Origin: Zarea fungicola
Taxonomy: Eukaryota > Ascomycota > Sordariomycetes > Hypocreales > Cordycipitaceae
Assembly (NCBI GenBank): GCA_900169235.1
Contig: FWCC01000105.1
Coordinates: forward strand, 46,889 to 110,888
Length of the DNA: 64,000 nt
Direction of reading: 5' to 3'
Below the pieces are notes generated by a model. The model did no database searches. It saw nothing but the letters and a program-made list of their open reading frames with translations, and was not told the origin of the DNA. Numbering within the stretch: position 1 is the first letter of the stretch; each line of letters starts with the position of its first letter. A program made the translations under genes and the position numbers. Shown one piece after another: positions 11,629-23,708 of this stretch.

Positions 11629-12775
11629 ATGAACGGGCTTCGATTTGCGCCGCCGCAGCAGCCCCCGCCTCAGTATTCTACACATTGCTCTCCAGCTGAT
11701 AGCATGTCGTTGAGCTCTCATGGTAGCAACCGCATGTCATCATCGTCTTCACAGACAAGTCTTGGTTCCTCCAATGCCGAGTTTCCCACTTTTGGGATGG
11801 TAAGTTTGTCGTCGTCAGGTCATGGCATCAGTAGCGAGGAGAGCGCCAAGAATACCAAGGTCTACAGCTATTATCTGGATCGGGGCGACGGACAGTTCAC
11901 GAAACTTGTCCCAGCCGATATGTTACCACCACTTTTGGGTATCGCGCCACGGGAGGAGGAGCACGCCTGCATGGTGATTTTGCCTCCACTGAAGAAAATG
12001 CATTTTCATGGCAATGGTCACAAGGACGCCGTTAATCAACTTACTACATCAAAGGTACGTCAGTTCTCCAGAGCACAGTTTTCCAATATTACCCCTTATC
12101 TAAAGCATTGCCGCAACAGCAGCCATTGTCTCTGCCAGAGAATGTCCAGGTAATGCAAAACAAGCTCTTTGTACCAGATGAATGATTTGGACTAATAATA
12201 GTTTTCTTTACCGCCAGGATCAAATCGATTGTATCATTGCCACAAGCCCGAAATCAACAAGAAAGGTCAAAATTTACTGTGACAAGTGGATTCACGAGGG
12301 CGTATGCGCCTTTACACAGCAAGGATGCAAGTTTAAGCATGAAATGCCCCAGGATGAGGCGACGCAGAAGTCGCTCGGTCTCTTTCATGGGTATCCTGCC
12401 TGGTGGAAGAAGCGTGCCGAAGAGCAGCAACAGAACCCCGTCCGTCGAGCTGTACCAGGTATGGGCATGGCCACTATATCCTCGCCTTCAGTGTCGCCGA
12501 GCTTTCTAGGACGGCCCGTGCCCTCGTCATCATATGTGAGCGGGTCTGAAAACAAAATCGGGGCTTATACACATGGTCAGGTTGAACAGCCTACACTGAC
12601 GCCTTCTGATGAGCGTGGCAGTTGGTCACAGAGAGGCGAGCCGGTTGCGGTTGCGTCGGCCTCGGCGTCGGAGTCGGTGTATGTACAGGCAGGTGGCTTT
12701 GTGAGGACCTCGGGATCGCAGTGGATGCAGAATGGGATCGTGCCAGGTCTTCGAGGGCCAAGGCGCGCCTATTAG
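11629..12775 (+). CDS. CCCH zinc-finger protein (3 exons)
   Basis: Probable RNA-binding protein; target unknown. Exons are 11629-12054, 12120-12149 and 12218-12775, giving 337 residues, all junctions in phase 0. Donors are GTACGT and GTAATG; acceptors are CAG. The middle exon is only 30 bases (QPLSLPENVQ). Residues 1-50 are Pro/Gln/Ser-rich. A conserved segment follows (YSYYLDRGDGQFTKLVPADMLPP), then a linker and one CCCH finger (C-x8-C-x6-C-x3-H: CDKWIHEGVC...GCKFKH) with a conserved continuation (LGLFHGYPAWWKK). The C-terminus is low-complexity Ser/Gly/Ala. Fungal homologues with one such finger are common and are usually annotated only by the finger. The first in-frame ATG is chosen; a 12-residue upstream ORF precedes it and could reduce translation. 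Confidence 0.85.
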
Positions 12776-13496
12776 GAAGGGATTGGGTATGTACCAAATG
12801 AGCATCACTTTAGCTGGGAAGGTTTCATGCAACGACAATTTCCCCTTGAGGAGAAGGCTGGGACGTCTAGTGAGTAAATTACGATAAATACTAGAGGCTA
12901 TGTATAGTTTGAGTGGAAAGGGCGTGTTCAATACTATTTCTTGCGTATTTTAGTCCCAGACGTGGAATTCGTCAGATGTCCAGGAGATGCACAATTTGGA
13001 CTGCTTTCCGCAATGAGGCAAACACAACACGACGGCCTAGATCGCTGCTGTTTCTTACACATAACAAGCGCGGTTGGCCAGCTTTATAATCCGAACAAAA
13101 AATTAGCAGCCAAAATTCTAGTCAATTGCTAATAAAAAATGTTGTCAGTATGGCGGTGGACTGAGCGTTGTTGATGATGTAAATTTATGCAGTTACTACC
13201 AAAGTTTCACCACAGGCACTGAATCGGTGGCGGGGTAATATGAGCTGCCTGAAGGAAGAAAGGTTGCGGCTCCGGTTTAACGTCGGTCACCTTCCACCTC
13301 GCAACCCCGCCAAGTGCATCGAGCCCAGCGCTGTCACTTCATCAGAATTGAATGGTACGCCTCATTGCCGAGCAAGAGGTTTTACTAAAACAGAATATAT
13401 AACGAGCCGTCCAGCTGCGAACTGGAAAGCTTCGTCCGGCGCACATAGATCTGTCAGTGGGCACCCTGCCCCTGGTGAACATCAGCCCAAGCCAGC
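12776..13496. other. Intergenic
   Basis: 3' region of the CCCH gene and promoter of the COP9 subunit gene. Small unsupported frames only; no repeats. Confidence 0.6.
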
Positions 13497-15086
13497 ATGA
13501 ACAACGCACTTGTCACGCTCAACAGCTTGCCTGGCTGGGAGAATGCCGACAACAACAAGAGGCGCGATGCTGACATTCGTACCTACCTATCCACCCTCGA
13601 TGCCCTCGAGACTGGCTCAAGGGAGGCGTTGCTATCAAACCCAAAGCAAGCATTCGAGGTACAGGGCAAAGTTGCAACCTGCAAATTTTGGGTGTCAACC
13701 AGCTAACACTCGTCTACCAGGTTATAGACCCAGCCCAAAACTCGATTGGATACCTTTACCTTGTCAATATGGTTATCAGGTCAGGTTCACCGTACAGTCA
13801 AATCGACAAGCGCACTCTTCTTGACAAAATTGTGCAGCTTTTGACGCGCTTCGACCCGATACAAATTCGTTATGTTGGCTCGACGTTTCGGGCACTGCTG
13901 GCGACTGTCGCTTCGGGTACACTGTTTCCGGTAAGCTTTTACTGCAACGGCCAAGCGCCTTGACTCAGTTGCTAATACCATACAGCCAGTTGCTGCCGTC
14001 GAGCTACTTGCCAATGCGATCCTACGTATTGAACCAGCCGGGTCCTTTTTCACGTCCACACATCTTCAACTCGCGAAACTGGCTATTGACTCCAATGTCT
14101 TGGAGCCCGCACTCGCAGTCCTGGATAAAGAGATAACCGGGTACCCCATCATGTCCTCTGCACGAGAACCAAGAGAGTATAAGCTTCTTTGCGATCCAAA
14201 TCTCCACCCTTCCGCGTACCTTTCCACAGCGAATGGGCTCACCGAAAGCTTTAAAAGTGCTGTCGTGTTGGAATATAACTTTTCAAGGTCCCTTGTCTAC
14301 ACTAGCAGACGTGATTGGGATAGGGCCTTTGCGGCTCTGGAGCAAGTCGTCACACATCCCATCAAGGAACGCTCCGTGAGTAAGATCATGACGGACGGCC
14401 ACAAGAGATGGGTACTGGTCAGTTTGCTCAAGTCTGGAAAATTACTGAGCTTGCCCGCATACTCGTCGGGTCAAGCCACAGCCACATACAACACTCTCAG
14501 CGCCGCCTACAAAGATCTTGCGGGCTTGTTTGACTCCACAAATGCCGCCGAACTAAAAGCGTGTGCTGAAGCGAATGCAGCAACCTGGCAGGAAGATGGA
14601 ACCACGAGCCTTGTTGCAGAAGTCCTGTCGGCCTACCAAAAGTGGCAGATCATCAACCTGCGAAAAGTTTTTGTTGAGGTTTCCATTGGACAAGTCCGCC
14701 GGTTGACGCGCAGCGCTCAAACAGGAGCAGCTCTCGAGACCGACGAAGACGTCATTGCCCTGATCCAGAACATGATAATCTCTGGCATGATCAAGGGCAC
14801 ACTGGATATTAATGGAAGTGCAGGAAGCTTTTTCAAGTTTGGTGATGCTTCTGCAATCCTTTCGGAACAGGAGTTTGCCCGAGAAATCGCGACGAGCCAC
14901 TTCCGAATCGCGACGCTCAACCAGCAGTACAAAGCCGCCAACGATCGACTCAGCGAGAAGAAGGAGTATGTTAAGTATATGGCCTTTGGTAAGAAGGCTG
15001 AACAGGAAGATGTGGATGCGGGCATTGGATTTGACAGCCAGATTGAGGACGAGGACCTCATGACGGGGATCATGGCCCACGGTTAG
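13497..15086 (+). CDS. csn3: COP9 signalosome subunit 3 (3 exons)
   Basis: Scaffold subunit of the COP9 signalosome, which removes Nedd8 from cullin-RING ubiquitin ligases; cytosol and nucleus. In moulds the complex links light, development and secondary metabolism. Exons are 13497-13658, 13721-13930 and 13986-15086; introns are 62 and 55 bases with GTACAG and GTAAGC donors and CAG acceptors, all phase 0. The product has 490 residues, the normal size for CSN3. The N-terminal two thirds is helical-repeat sequence. The C-terminal third (about 340-440) resembles a PCI winged-helix domain (SAYQKWQIINLRKVFVEVSI..., then IQNMIISGMIKGTLDINGS), followed by a helical tail (QEFAREIATSHFRIATLNQQY) and an acidic end. 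Identification rests on the PCI-type end and overall similarity to fungal CSN3; Rpn3 and eIF3 subunits are less likely. Confidence 0.87.
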
Positions 15087-15641
15087 TGGCTCAGTCTGCG
15101 GTTACATAATGAGAAATAATGAGAGTATTCTTGCATTGGGTGGTGCTAAATTCTGGCGGCGTGTCATGCCGTGTCTCCAAAATTTATCTGCGTGTCCAGC
15201 AAGACTGGCTGCCGGGCGGCTTTCCACAGTGTTGTGCTTTGATTATCTATTCATACGAAGCAGAAAATTGTATGGGAAATAGAGTGCCGCAGGCGAACGC
15301 CACTTTAAATGCCACATACAAGGGTTAATGTTATCGTGATAAAAGCATCGTCAAATTTGACGCCACGTCGGCGCCTTCAAATGCCTAATGTTTAGAAACA
15401 AGCACAAATGCACTGGTTAGGATTTACATTTTGCAGCCACTTGCCACAATGCAGAACCTTGGGGTAAAGAGGCTTCACAGCAGTTCCTCATTTCCCATAA
15501 AACCCCCCAAGGCTTCCCTGGTCGTTCCCATCCATCCCACAACCAAGGCAACGTCAACTCATCTTCCCATCACAATACACCACGATCTAGCTGTCGTCGG
15601 ACCCAGCTAACACAATCACAACGGTTACCAGGCCTGTCACC
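15087..15641. other. Intergenic and CT/CA-rich leader
   Basis: Holds the 3' end of csn3 and the promoter of the secreted phosphodiesterase. The last 150 bases are C-rich and purine-poor with CCATC/CACAA words, typical of a strongly transcribed fungal 5' leader. Confidence 0.55.
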
Positions 15642-17971
15642 ATGAGAAACTCCAAGTTCCTTAGCCGCGAGGCGTTGGCTGTCATCGCAGCTCTGCTCCC
15701 TCTACTCCCAGGTGGCGATTGCGCTCCCCAGTCCGCATTCCATGCCACTGTCTCGGCCAGTGTTTCTATTCCGACTCACGAAGTCGATCCTGCTCCTTCG
15801 GCCAATGTCAACTCCGTCGCTTTGCAAAACACGAACAGGCCGGATTCCAAGTCTGCCACTGGTCTTCATAGCCGTGATTTTGAGGACATACCAGACGTGA
15901 CAGCCACGGGCTTCCCTGCGTGGAGTCTCCCCGGATTTGACACTTCTGCGCCTTTAGACGCCAATCTTGGCGAGGTTCAATACTTTGCCAACATTCTTGG
16001 TCTCACTCGTATGTGCTAGCCGTCTCTGCTATTCCCGCCTTTTGGGCCATCACCTTTCCTCATCCAAAATTTATCTTTCTTCACAACTGCGCTACATACC
16101 ATGAATAACTAACACATGCAATAGCCGAACAACTCGCCTCCGTTCAAATGGATGTTATCGTTCCCGAGCTTGCGAATCCCAACAACGGTCTTTTTCCCAA
16201 CCTGACTGAGATTGAAGCGGCGGCTCAATTTCTCAGTGCCGACTCCCTCCCCAGCTCCATCCAGCCTCGCGCGGAAGAAGGCTTCCCTATGCCTGACGAT
16301 AAAAGGGTACTGAGGAAACAGAGGAGGCTGAGAGAGTCGCAAGATAGGAAGGGTTTCTGGCTCTCGCTCGTCAACGCCACGCCATATCGGTGGAAGCTGG
16401 TGAATGAACTAGCCGAAGACATTACGTTTGATTACACCGAGGACTTCAATGAATATGTCGAGCCGGGTCAATCCATGACACTATACGCTATGACGCGTCG
16501 GGACTCCGGCAGGGCCGAGATGACTTATGCTTTACTCGGCACCCTGGAGCCGACATCCTTTACCTTTGCCATTCACGGAGGTTACCCGCATCAGGTCAAG
16601 GTCTACTACAGCGGTGCGTTGCGATCCATCGGCGAGTACGTCTATAACGCCGTCCTCGATCTTGGCGTCGACCGCGGCACTCCATGCACGACCTTCTTCC
16701 TGGCGGGCACCGAGGATCGCTTTTACGCCAACAATGCCCCCGTCGCTTGGATGCAGTCTATGATGGAGGACATTGGCAACTATACTCTCCGTGACATTAT
16801 GCTCCCCCGGTCGCACCATTCCGGCATGTATTCGACCACCAAGCGTTACAACCTGGGGAACGAGGACAATACGCACACCCAAGACTATGATATTTACGAC
16901 CAGCTGAGTGTCGGCGGTGTCCGCGTGATTGACTTCCGCCCCATGGTCACGCAGAAAGGTAGAGTCTTCGAGAATCATGGTACTCTCCTCGCCGGTCTCT
17001 ACCACGGTGTACGAGGCCCTACGCTCGATGTTATGATTGGCCAAATCAACAAGTTCAATGACGAATACCCAGGCGAGCTCATCATTATTGACGTCGAGCT
17101 TGTAGGGATGCTTTATGAAAAGAGCTGGAAACAGCTAGACACCGACGGCCTTCATACTCTCTACAAGGCCTTGGACAGGCTCAAGTACCGCCTCGAACTG
17201 CCAGAAAACGTAGATATCACCAACCTGCCACTGTCGGATCTCATCGGCGACGGCAAGCCTGGAGTGATTGTACGCTTTGACGGCGCCAGCGTTCGCAATA
17301 GTCACTTTCCTGGTCCCAGCAATGGTTTTGTCAAGTCGGACTGGTTCCCCGTGCTCAAACACTGGTCCAACAAGGGCGGCGCCAACGAAATGGTGGAGGA
17401 CCAGATTGCGGCCATGTACAAGGGCCGCGCCCTAGGCAACAAGGACGCCATGTTTGCAGGGGACTTTATCGTCACGCAAAAGGGCTGGAACGTTCTCACA
17501 AACTACCCCATTATCGCACTCAACGAGCCCGTCTGGGTGCTCCTCGCGTCGACACTCTGGCCAGCGCTACAAGGCGATCTGTACCCCAACTGGCTGGCCA
17601 TGGATGCGATTCGGTACAATGAGCTCAAGGCACTTGCGATAGCCGTCAACATTTGCTTCGCAGCAAAGAAATGTGGGCAGTTCCACGGCAGGATACCCAA
17701 CGCAAAGCCTTTCGGACGCAAGGTGACGGATCCCAACGGCAGTGATGGCTCGTTTCCTGTCACCACCTCCGGTTTCAACGATGGCAGGGATAGCACCGTG
17801 CAGACTACAAGCATCGAGCAGGCTACAAGCACCGAGCAAACGAGTAGCATTACCACGGTCGTCATCGTCAGCCCTACTCCCACCAGCGCGAATGGTACTG
17901 CTCATTACAACTTTCCCAAGGCTGTCCTTCGTCGCGACGAGGGAAAAATTAAACATGCAATCTCTTATTAA
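15642..17971 (+). CDS. Secreted PLC-like phosphodiesterase, TIM-barrel (2 exons)
   Basis: Extracellular protein of the PLC-like phosphodiesterase superfamily (PI-PLC X-type barrel); substrate unknown. Exons are 15642-16008 and 16125-17971. The 116-base intron has a GTATGT donor and a CTAAC branch before TAG; the joined protein has 737 residues. Residues 1-28 form a signal peptide. A propeptide-like stretch and a beta-rich region follow (about 210-330). The barrel begins with LPRSHHSGM (His353/His354) and continues with VRVIDFRPM and ENHGTLLAGLYHG, where the second general acid/base His is expected. The tail is Ser/Thr-rich without a clear GPI signal. The calcium-independent bacterial-type fold suggests cleavage of phosphatidylinositol or a related lipid, but the full catalytic set is not certain. 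It ends 409 bases from the converging ferric-reductase gene. Confidence 0.82.
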
Positions 17972-18380
17972 ATCAAGAATCAGCTGGGAATGGTAACAAC
18001 ACATATATTCTTTCCATCTCGAAGGTGTAAGGTTTCCGCACTTTCATTTTGCTTTGACCTTTTTTTTACTTAACTTTTCAGCGAACGGCTTCAATCTATT
18101 TCAGAAAGGAATGGAGCTCATGGGAGTTTTGGATACAGAAAAGTAATTTGTCATATATTTACCTGTTAGGATATCAGAGAATCAGCGGCGAGCGCAAGTT
18201 CAAATAAAAAAGATAACAAAAGATAACAAAAAAAAGGAATAAGGGATAGATATCTATAATTCAACATTTTTAAAACGTCTCCAACCCAAATACACAGTGA
18301 ATCGTCAAAACGTTTTGACACGCACACAACAAGAAAATGTGGGGAAAATGGAATAAACAACAAATGGTATATCACCATCC
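17972..18380. terminator. Convergent 3' region
   Basis: Shared 3' untranslated region between the converging phosphodiesterase and ferric-reductase genes. AT-rich with several A-rich and T-rich runs that suit polyadenylation on both strands; no coding signal. Confidence 0.4.
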
Positions 18381-20147
18381 TTAAAGCTCAAAGCTTTCCT
18401 CCTCAATGCGGAATAGACAGTTGCCCGAGCTCTGTGCCACACTTGCCCGCCGCACATCCAATACCAATGCTGCCGGACCACACACATTGACAGCAGCGTC
18501 GACATTAGGTGCCGAATCTTTGCAGTTTTTGAACCAGCGGTGAATGTCCGGTCTGCCCTGCTGCAGCCTCCACGGGTCATTTTTATTCTGAGCTGACGGC
18601 AATGTCGACGATGAAGACAAGGTCTGAGCCGGTGTTATCATCTCAACGGAAGAGGAGCCGTTGAACTCTGGGGCAGACGGTGTCGCAGAGCCAGAGACAC
18701 TGTTGGTGACGTGGATAACGATATTGAAGCGAACGATTGGACTGGGCTGGCGAGAGAGTACGACGCATAGGGCACGCAGCTCCTCAGCAAACCAGCTAAT
18801 ATGTGCGGCGTCCTTGACGACCCAGAGAAGATGAATGTGCGTCGTGGCAGGCGGCGTAGCGGCAGGACCGGGGGATGCGATGGTGGCGGCGGCGATGATG
18901 GACGAGGCAATGCTGAGACCAGGCGTGATACCCACGCCGCCAGCGACGAGGACGACGAGGCGCTCATCGTGCCAGTTGAACCGGGAGACACCGTAGGGGC
19001 CGTCAAGGCGCACGCGCAGGCTACGGCCGCTGACGGTCGCAGCTGTCGGATTGGACTCCTTCTCCACCAGCGCCTGTACGGCGGATGTGTAGCCCCCGAG
19101 TCCACGAATCGCCACCGTCGTTCTCGGCGTCATGGTCGCGGTCAGCATCGCATCATCACCAGTCAGGGCTACGCTGCTCGCGACGGTAAAGGGATGCCAG
19201 TTGAGACGTGAGACGCCTGGGAGCTGCAGCCAGACCATTTGGCCTGGTGCGGCGACACGCATACCGCGGAGCTGCAGCTTTGTCACGTCACCCTCGTGGT
19301 ACTCCGTGCTCTCGACGATGATCTTGCGGAATCCATATACCAGCCGTACGGCGCGGTCAGCCACCCACAAGCCAAAACCGGGGAGCAGAAACTCAGGGCC
19401 CTTGGTGGTGTGGTACAACGCGCCGCCGATGAAGACGAAAAAGAGGAAGTGGGCGTAGTAAAAGACTTCAAACGCGCGTCGTCGAACTATAGGCAGGGCC
19501 GTCAGCAGCATGAGGATTAGGCATATCCACGCAGCCAGGCCAACCTGGATACGCGGTGAGGCCAGGTTGCTCGCTATCTGGTCCGTGTTGATGAAGTGCA
19601 TAATATTGTAGGAAATATGCACCGTGGCGTCGGCAATAGTGGCGAGACCGATCCATCGGTGATACTGTAGGAGGACAGGTGCGGGAATGCGTAGGATTAT
19701 GGAGAACAGGTTGCTACGAGAGGCGAGCAGCAGCGCGAGGCCGCCATTGGATATTGTGAGCCAGCCGTAGAGGGTGTAGTCGGTCGTATACAGATTGGTG
19801 TTCAGGGAGAAGACAATATTAAGGGCGACAAATATGGCGAAGCGGATGCCATCGAGAATGTGGCAGTCAGTGAAGTAGGGGATCGGGATGGATCGAGTCA
19901 AAGTTGTATGGAAGAAGACGGTAAGGCGCCAGTGGGATACCGGTGTCGGCTTGTTTTCTTCAGAATTGAGAAATTGTCAGTATTTTCGACTTTGAGAGGT
20001 GGACATTGTTTAGAGGAAAGTACTTTGGAGCTTTGCATGTAATAGTAGGATATTACGCAAGATCCCCTCGAGGAGGAAGATGGCGACAACGGAGCCAAAG
20101 TAGACGCGGGCTGCGACGTACTGGTCCACAAACACTGGTTGTAGCAT
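18381..20147 (-). CDS. Ferric-reductase-like transmembrane flavocytochrome (2 exons)
   Basis: Membrane flavocytochrome of the FRE/NOX superfamily, passing electrons from NADPH through FAD and two hemes across the membrane, usually to Fe(III) or Cu(II). Exon 1 is 20147-20057 and exon 2 is 19957-18381, giving 555 residues. The intron (99 bases, donor GTAATA, acceptor AAG) is inferred because the downstream frame has no ATG at the right place and the short first exon supplies a clean first membrane segment (VYFGSVVAIFLLEGIL). The heme-binding His pairs are visible: His130/His144 (HRWIG...TVHISYN) and His200/His213 (YYAHFLFF...LYH). HPFTVAS near 285 binds FAD; GGVGITP at 370 and CGPAAL near 526 bind NADPH. 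A low-complexity insert (about 450-500) splits the last domain. There is no obvious signal peptide. Divergent from the DM13 gene, 1.16 kb apart. Confidence 0.87.
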
Positions 20148-21309
20148 TCTGAAAAGATAAAACAAAGAAAAAGTACCTTTATGGAAGCATGAATGATCAG
20201 GATATTTCAGAGTACACGGTCCAGAAGACGCTGAGTTTGTCTTATATCATGTTAAAATGTGGCAGAATAAACTTGAAGCGGGAAGCCTCTGGAATCAAGT
20301 CCAGATGAAAACGTTGCCTCAAAATCTCATTGATCTCAGCCACACCGAAAATAAGAAGTAGCGCCAGGGACGGGACGTGAACGAAAGCTAAAATCACCCC
20401 AAGTCGGTTTAAAGATATTATTCAATTATAATCATCCTTCCAAATCAAACTATTGGTCCAAAATTAAAGCCAAACCGTTCTGTTTCGGCCTTATACACAG
20501 CCCTGTTGCTGTATCTCATTCCATGCGCTGTGGACTGATGGACAAATGATTCCAAAGTCTGGCACAACGGGAAATCCCTTCCTATCTCTATCCGTTTTCA
20601 GCTCCATTTACACGGTACGCTCCATCGAATTTACCCCTTGTCTGAGCCGTTTCTCTTGCTAAGCCCTGTTGTGGTGGAGTGACTCTCTCTTTGGCTTAAT
20701 CTTTTTGCTTAGCGGAACTTTCCCAATGGGGGAAGCTAAAATGCGCTTCCGCCAATCAGAGACTAGGATTCAAATGATTCCAAATTGAAACCCACTTCGC
20801 ATATCTCGGCAGATCTGCGCCGATTTGCTGAGTGCAAAACACCATACAAGGACTGGGGAAAGAGCGCAAAAAAGATTTCAGACTTGGTTGGATCTCTTGC
20901 TGGGTTTACCCCTTGGCGTAAAATGGCGTTATCATTGCGGCAGTTAATTCTATGTACGGCCGGCCTAGAGAATGTCGAGATTGTCTGTCTGCAGCCAGAT
21001 TTGCTTTTAGTGCCATGCGGGACGGCTGAAGGATGACCAGACCCTTCTTTGGAATCATTTAGCACTTTTAAATTTCCGCTGGTTATGTGCTGATGTTGTA
21101 GTTGCAGTATTGAAGTCTGAAATTGTCCGCTCCTGGCTCATGTCGATGGACACAATCTATAAAGTCAACGCCTTTGGACATTCAAAGCCATAATCTCTCC
21201 GTCTGTTCATCTTCATCAGCTTCAATCTACTACACTCTTAAACGTAGCTCGGACTCTAAACTCTCGCCCACAAGTCAACTTTTGGTTTCTTCTCTCCGTC
21301 ACAATCAAA
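20148..21309. promoter_or_regulatory. Divergent intergenic region, ferric reductase / DM13 protein
   Basis: Upstream region of both the ferric-reductase-like gene and the DM13 surface protein gene. I looked for the GATA-type iron-response motif ATCWGATAA and saw no exact copy. Two overlapping unsupported frames of 80-100 codons lie at about 20763-21065. The last 150 bases before the DM13 start are a CT-rich leader. Confidence 0.45.
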
Positions 21310-21858
21310 ATGCAGTTCTCGACACTCACTCTCCTTGCTTTGGCCAGCGGCCTGGCCTCTGCCGCTGACGTTGGCGCGTCTGGTGTCATCGCTACCAAGG
21401 ACGGCGGCCTCGGTGGTACCATCACTGTCACCAACGACACGCTCCTGACCATTACCCAGTATACCCTCAAGTCTGCCAACGCGCCTGCTCTCTACTGGTG
21501 GGGTGCCAAGACCGATAACCTCCCCAAAGGCTTCCGCATCAACAACGAGCGCGTCAGCATCGCTGCCACGACGGACTCCATCACCATCCCCCTCGACGCG
21601 GGCTACAAGGCCACCGATTTTGACTACGTTGGCCTCTGGTGTGAGAAGCTCAACGCGAACTTTGGACAGGCTCAGCTTGTCAAGGCCGGCAGCGGTGGCA
21701 GCGGTAGCAGCAGCACCACTGCGGCTGCCGGCTCAACCACCAAGGCTGGTGCTGCGAGCAGCAGTACCAAGGCTGGTGCTGCCCCTACCATGGGCGCTGG
21801 CAGTGTTGCCATGGTTGCCGCCGCCAACGTCCTCGGCGTTGCTGCTTTCCTCGTCTAG
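21310..21858 (+). CDS. Small GPI-anchored protein with DM13-like domain
   Basis: Predicted cell-surface protein of 182 residues. A signal peptide (1-18, cutting after ASA) is followed by a single beta-sandwich domain (about 20-125) that resembles DM13. It ends with the family-like stretch DFDYVGLWCEKLNANFGQAQL, containing the only Cys of the mature domain. A Gly/Ser/Thr/Ala linker (about 128-160) and a hydrophobic C-terminal tail follow, suited to a GPI anchor. DM13 domains have been proposed from comparative genomics to take part in electron transfer, with the conserved Cys as a redox site; this is not shown for fungal single-domain proteins. Intronless. It lies head-to-head with a ferric-reductase-like gene, which fits a redox role but does not prove one. 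Confidence 0.78.
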   Translation: MQFSTLTLLALASGLASAADVGASGVIATKDGGLGGTITVTNDTLLTITQYTLKSANAPALYWWGAKTDNLPKGFRINNERVSIAATTDSITIPLDAGYKATDFDYVGLWCEKLNANFGQAQLVKAGSGGSGSSSTTAAAGSTTKAGAASSSTKAGAAPTMGAGSVAMVAAANVLGVAAFLV

Positions 21859-22755
21859 AAAGGGAATACATGTACAGACTAGTTTGAAAAGTCGGAGAGC
21901 GGGAACAGGTTTTCAGATTCAACAGAAAGGTGCATGGGTGAGAATAGATTAATATAACAGTGTTCTTTTTAGCATAGCTTTGGTGGGAACGTTACAGCCA
22001 AATAAACCGTTTATCAGCGTCAAAAACGCAACGAACGTACAACAAACCTCTCAACCCGGCTCTAATTTCTGCTTCAAAACTACTTTGTGTGCCTCCTTGA
22101 ACTCAAGTGACAGTAAATAGCTATTCTGTTTCGAAAAAAAAAATCAACATGAAAGGGAAAATTAGAAAAAGAAATGGACAGTTTTCAATCATGGTGGTCG
22201 TTGGCTGGCGCTTTACTTCCGACACGCGCGTACGGCTACCCTGTAGGAGATGTGGCTCGTTTCAATACTACGGCTTTGGCCTTTCTCAGCCCATTTGGCC
22301 ACTGGGTACAGTTTCTGGTTGACTGATTCGGTTTCACATAAATTCGCCCAATTTATAAGAGGTGTTAGTGTATACTCTGGGTAGTAAGACAAAATCCATA
22401 CATTGCTACAATTGATTCTAAACACTCCTCTAATTAATTGGTAAGATGGAGCCATCGATATGCCTGTGTGCTGTAACCCAGACCAATGGGCATGAACTTT
22501 CCCATAAGAAGTAGAATGCATCAATTTTACCCATCCATATTATATAGATTTATTTAACACTTTCTATCCAACACGAGAAAATCCAAACTCTATTCGCTGT
22601 TCCATGCGTGTGTATGCTTTGTCTGTGGTCCATCCATCTAATCTATTCCATTAAAAAAAACCGCCAAGCCTCAGATGCTGTAAAAGCCAATAAAATCTCC
22701 CTATCAACTTTATAAAACAAAAAAATTATATACTCTTTGCGGAATATATGCCAAA
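21859..22755. other. Convergent intergenic region
   Basis: 3' regions of the DM13 and Sur7/PalI genes. AT-rich, with scattered A runs near 22130 and 22655; small unsupported frames only. Confidence 0.55.
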
Positions 22756-23708
22756 TCATGTATTCGAACTTGTTCTCCTCTTCCGTCTCACGAAGCTCGG
22801 AAGAGACACAGGATTGTCACTCCGACTACTCGATTGTGCCATGCTCGGATTCGATCTCTTATCAGAGGAGAAAGGCGACCGACCCAGCCGCTGCGGCCGG
22901 CAACAGCATCCCAGGGCTGAATGCAATATAAACGCCAGCAGTGTGAGCAACGCGGCGATCCACATGAATGCAAACATTTTGACACCAATATCCGCGCTGA
23001 TGTTGAGCTGGTCCTGCGCAGTGAGGGCAATCTTGGCAGCCACGCTGATGACCGTGGCGATGACGGCGGCGATGACGAGGGCCATGGTGGAAAGTAAGCC
23101 AAGGAGCGACAGGGCGAGGGAGAAGAGGCGACGGCGGATCGCGAGGGGCGTGAGGAGAAGGAGGAGAGCGTTGAGGACGGCACCGCCCATGAAACAGCCG
23201 TACATGACCTGGGAGCCGATGCGGAGGAGTTTGAGGATAGTGATGACTTGGGAGGGGAGGGCGATTTTGGCGCCGGCGAGGAGTTCACTGACGAGGACTT
23301 CGACGGGGTTGAACCAGAAGAATTCCTTTGGCTTGGAGCAAAAGGTGACGCCTCTGTTAGAAGGGTTAGTTGACATGTGCTGGAAGTACAACATTCGAGA
23401 TATTCCATGGGGAGCTGTGTTGTCGGGTCGCAACCATACTCATCGAGATATCCTTCGCAAAAGTTCCATACTCCAACAGAGTAAAAGTCATGCAGTCCTA
23501 AGCTGCGGGCTACTGAATTTAACAGCTGCGAGTTGGCGACGGCAATGGGGATGATGTGAGAGACGTCGAGCTTGAAAAAGTAAATCTCGTTGAGGATGCC
23601 GTTGATGCGGACGTTGCCGATGAGGACGAGGATGAGAAACGGAATCGTGATCAAATAACATAGGCCAGCAACGAAGGTTGTGTTGCGGCGTGCTTTTGGA
23701 CCTGCCAT
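22756..23708 (-). CDS. Sur7/PalI family tetraspan membrane protein (2 exons)
   Basis: Plasma-membrane protein of the fungal claudin-like Sur7/PalI family, whose members organise eisosome domains or sense ambient pH. Exon 1 is 23708-23440 and exon 2 is 23353-22756. The 86-base intron has donor GTATGG and a CTAAC branch before CAG; splicing gives 288 residues. Membrane segments are near 13-31, 137-160, 168-195 and 215-236. The first extracellular loop holds the family hallmark: a Gly/Val-Trp-Asn-x-Cys (VWNFCEGY, 80-87) followed by a second Cys (TFCSKPKEFFWFNPVEVL, 93-110). The cytoplasmic tail starts with a CCC cluster, possibly palmitoylated, and is Ser/Arg-rich. Length and topology fit the Sur7 group better than PalI, which has a much longer tail. 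Confidence 0.87.

Noticed and set aside
11811..11843. GTAAGT within the CCCH gene as an intron donor
   Set aside because: The nearest acceptor would give an intron of about 32 bases, and the sequence is in-frame coding.
20763..21065. Opposed frames of 83-100 codons between the ferric reductase and DM13 genes
   Set aside because: No recognised features; they lie in a probable divergent promoter.
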